From Cheilinus undulatus (Eukaryota > Chordata > Actinopteri > Labriformes > Labridae), in assembly GCF_018320785.1 (NCBI RefSeq), contig NC_054875.1, positions 31,811,157 through 31,875,156 on the forward strand: a DNA stretch of 64,000 nt. The letters run 5' to 3'. The translations under genes and the position numbers were made by a program. The notes under the pieces were generated by a model. That model saw only the letters and a program-made list of their open reading frames with translations. It searched no databases and was not told the origin of the DNA. Of this stretch, positions 61,111-64,000 are shown piece after piece; positions within the stretch are counted from its first letter, which is position 1; every line of letters begins with the position of its first letter.

Positions 61111-62775
61111 CACTACACTATACAGTCAAATGGTTGTGTCCCATTATGGATTATCAGCTGTCACAGCCAGAAACCTATTCAATTTCAGTGCTCCCTTTAA
61201 TTCAACTAGTGTCTTATTCTTTATTAGCTTCTCTTTATCAACAGCCTGAGATCAAACAGCAGGCAGCTACCAGACCAGCATAATTTGACTGTGAACTCCA
61301 TTAGGAGATGTCAAAGACCAAAGTCAAAGCTAAATTGAGAGAGAATATTTGACTTATTCATGCATCAGGTGTCTAGTAACAAATTAGCTGAATGTGTAAA
61401 CACAGAGGTGTTTGCTGAAAAGTCAGTCACATCAGCTGAAAAGATGTCACTGTTGTGTTCACACCTCCTCTCTGTTTTATGATAATATCCATGTGGGAAG
61501 TGTTTCCCATCTTGACAGAACTTCCAGAGTGTACATAGAGAAAATCATGAACACAAAAACATCACAATCTAACACGGCAAGCACGTATGTGAGTGTACGC
61601 TGACACACGGTTCTGAGAATAGCCTGTGGTAGTAGCAGATGGCTGTCATCGACTCAGAGACAGACACTGAGAGACAGTCTCACTCCACCCAGCCAGCCAT
61701 CCATCAGCTGGCACTCTGCCATGCCAATTAAAGCAGCGTCGGGCCTGCCGCCCTCCTCACACACTCAGTCCACAAACACAAAACCCAAAGGGGAAAGACT
61801 GTGTGTGGCAGTGGCTTTTTATACAACATACACACCACCTATAACTTAACTTAGTCGGCAATCATGAGAGCAACACCGATGATGTCTGTAGACCTTTTCC
61901 TATGATAGGAGGTTCATTGTATTTTCCAAGCTGTGTGTGCTGAAGTTCATCCAGATGTAGATTAAATGTTTTATTTATGAATGAAACTCAGGTGTCTTCT
62001 AGAAAAAATAATGGGTCTCTGTCTGTGTTGAGCTAGATAAGATACATCATGGTCTTTCACTCCTTTTTTTCTCTCTCTCCAGTATCTAATTGCTGCTCTC
62101 ACCTCGTCCATTACAGCGGCGTTGAAATAGAAGTGAATTAGCATATGCAAAAAGCCAGTGTCACACACAAGACGGTGTTAACAGCAGGAGGGGGGACACC
62201 CTGTTAGCAACTGCATTGTGTCCAAGTGTTTTTATTCCCAGTAAGTGAGTGCACATGAGTTAATGCTGATGCATGAATGACCATTAGTTTAATTTTCATA
62301 AAGACTCTGGACGCTGTGGTCGGTGATGGAGTCAAACAGCAGAGCTAATACAGCACAACAGAGCCTGGAAATTATGCATTCAGGGGATCCACGAGGTAGA
62401 CTGAGTTTAAAGTGACTGGAACAATATAAGGCTTGGATAACTCTTTGCAGGGAGTTCCATTTTATAAGAAAGATGCTCAATACTCATAAACCACTGTGAC
62501 TACAAGCAAAATCCTGTAGATGTGCTGAAGATTTTCACCAGGAGGTTAAGTTCTGCCTTAGCCTCTGCTCTGGGTAAGGGGTAATTTTTTCATTTAAGCC
62601 CCACATTTTTGAGCGACCCATGCAGCAAACACTAAACTGTTGTACTATGCACTTGATTATTTAGCGCGCCTTGAAATAGCCTTTTTGTATTTGCTTACTG
62701 ACCACCAACTTTATATGCAGCAAGCTGGTAGAAAGTAGCGCCATCAGCTCTGTTCACATTGCTAAACACATATGA
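61111..62775. other. Noncoding, probably intronic to nkain4
   Basis: No exon was recognised. A somewhat GC-richer block lies at about 61,620-61,800. The phrase GGAGTCAAACAGCAGAGCTAATAC occurs at both about 58,019 and 62,329, so a short dispersed repeat may be present. Confidence 0.4.
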
Positions 62776-63642
62776 TACTATATGGACTAGATACTAGGTA
62801 TTCGGCCACCTGATCATTGCATCAACAGGGACTGAAATTACACTGTATTTGAATACATGTACTTTAATATGGCTATAACAGCCTTCACTCTTATTGGAAG
62901 GCTTTCCACAAGATTCTGGAGTGTTCCTGTGGGAATTTGTGCCCATTCATTCTGTAGAGTATTTACAAGGCCAGGCACTGAACATCAAAATTCACAGTTG
63001 GCACAATGCGGTCAGGCAGGTAATGTTCTCCCAGCATCTACCAAACCCAGACTCACCCATCTGACTGCCAAAAAGAAAAGTGTAATTCGTTACTCAACAG
63101 AAACATGTTTCCACTTCTCCACAGTTCAGTGTCAGCATGCTTTATATCACTCCATCTGACGCTTGGCATTGGAATTAGTGATGTGGGGCTTGCATGCAAC
63201 TGCTCAGCCATGGAAACCCATTCCATGAAGCTCCTACTGCACGTTTTTTGCGTACATTAATGCCAGACGTTTGGAAATCTTCAGCAACTTTTACGATCCA
63301 TGTGCCTAAGCAGTCGTTGACCCCGCTCTGTGATTTTACATGGTCCTCTGTTGCCTGTGTTGCTGTTGTTCCTAAACGCTTTCTAATAACATCACTTAAA
63401 GTTGACTGTGGAATATCCAGCAGGGATGAAACCTTGCAAGCTGTCTGATGGAACCCATCACAGTGCCACACTTGAAGCCGCTGAGCTCTTTAGAACGACC
63501 CATTCTGTATCACAAATGTTTGTAAATGGAGATTGCCTAGCTAGGTGCATGATTTTATACACCTGTGGCAACAGGTCTGATTGAAACACCAGAATTCAAC
63601 AATTAAAAGGTGTGGCCAAATACTTTTGTCCATATAGTGTAT
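62776..63642 (-). mobile_element. Tc1-like element with internal deletion
   Basis: The ends ACTATATGGACTAG and ACTTTTGTCCATATAGTGT are the family's short inverted repeats. The minus-strand frame 63175-63471 codes LDIPQSTLSDVIRKRLG, a helix-turn-helix block from the transposase N-terminus. A join near 62,983 skips most of the catalytic domain relative to the copy at 32,651. Confidence 0.75.
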
Positions 63643-64000
63643 AACAGAGAACCACAAAGCACCTAACCACTAGGCTACCACAGCTACAAAATTGAGTTTC
63701 TTTCATCTGCAAATCGAAGCATTTGTCTTCATTTCACTCTTGTAACATGCAAAAAACTTTGATCAAATCCGTCCATGTTTATTTTTCATTTTCAGAATTT
63801 GCACCACACACTGACCTTGTCTGCCAGTTTTCTTTCCTATGCTCCTGTATATCTAATGTGATGTACTGTGAGTTAATAAGGTTGGAGAAGTGAACACTTC
63901 CCTGATTGGCTACTTGCTGAAGGCATCGCTGCCCCTTTAAGGGTCAGTGTCCTAAATGAAAAGTGACAATTCCACTTATACATGCCTGCAGTTTAAATGC
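63643..64000. other. Right edge, tRNA-like SINE remnant then nothing recognised
   Basis: On the minus strand GTAGCCTAGTGGTTAGGTGC (about 63,665-63,685) resembles a tRNA A box as in tRNA-derived SINEs. No exon was seen to the window edge. Confidence 0.35.

Noticed and set aside
57209-64000. Further nkain4 exons coding the N-terminal membrane helices
   Set aside because: No block resembling the family's FLGYQWAPILANF or FIICFYLE motifs was seen; these exons probably lie past the window edge.

Overview
The window looks like teleost fish nuclear DNA. Three spliced genes and one microRNA gene sit in long AT-rich noncoding stretches. Tc1-like and hAT-like DNA transposon remains of kinds common in fish, CA/GA microsatellites and long simple arrays fill the rest. 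No prokaryotic, organellar or viral gene was seen.

Layout. 1-11,280: intergenic, with a decayed Tc1-like element (250-1,552) and a few motif-dense patches. 11,280-14,420: the miR-124 locus on the plus strand, with a promoter-like patch holding a CRE and a CCAAT box, the hairpin at 12,556-12,623, a poly(A) signal at 14,053 and a strong RE1/REST-type site at 14,397. 14,850-24,700: ythdf1 on the minus strand (six coding exons, stop at 17,219, start at 24,289), with a Tc1-like element carrying an almost readable transposase in its last kilobases. 26,383-32,279: birc7 on the plus strand (seven coding exons; two BIR domains, a UBA-like domain and a RING). 39,516-57,208: the last two coding exons of nkain4 on the minus strand, split by an intron of about 17.5 kb; its upstream exons should lie beyond the right edge. 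This right half holds a 444-bp tandem duplication, a 15-bp minisatellite, a nested transposon pair, a LINE fragment, a 1.5-kb pentanucleotide array and a hAT-like element.

The order and orientation miR-124 (+), YTHDF1 (-), BIRC7 (+), NKAIN4 (-) match, from memory, human chromosome 20q13.33. The block is therefore probably an ancient vertebrate neighbourhood around mir-124-3. The genes are not an operon and have separate jobs: neuronal post-transcriptional silencing (miR-124), m6A reading (Ythdf1), apoptosis control and ubiquitin ligation (Birc7) and a Na,K-ATPase beta-subunit partner (Nkain4).

The most interesting points are the RE1 near mir-124, an in-frame 48-nt exon just before the ythdf1 terminus, a stop-containing exon-like block in birc7 intron 1, the near-readable Tc1 transposase inside ythdf1, and the recent-looking tandem and nested repeats. 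All exon boundaries were read by eye from splice consensus, reading phase and recalled family sequences; no alignment was run.
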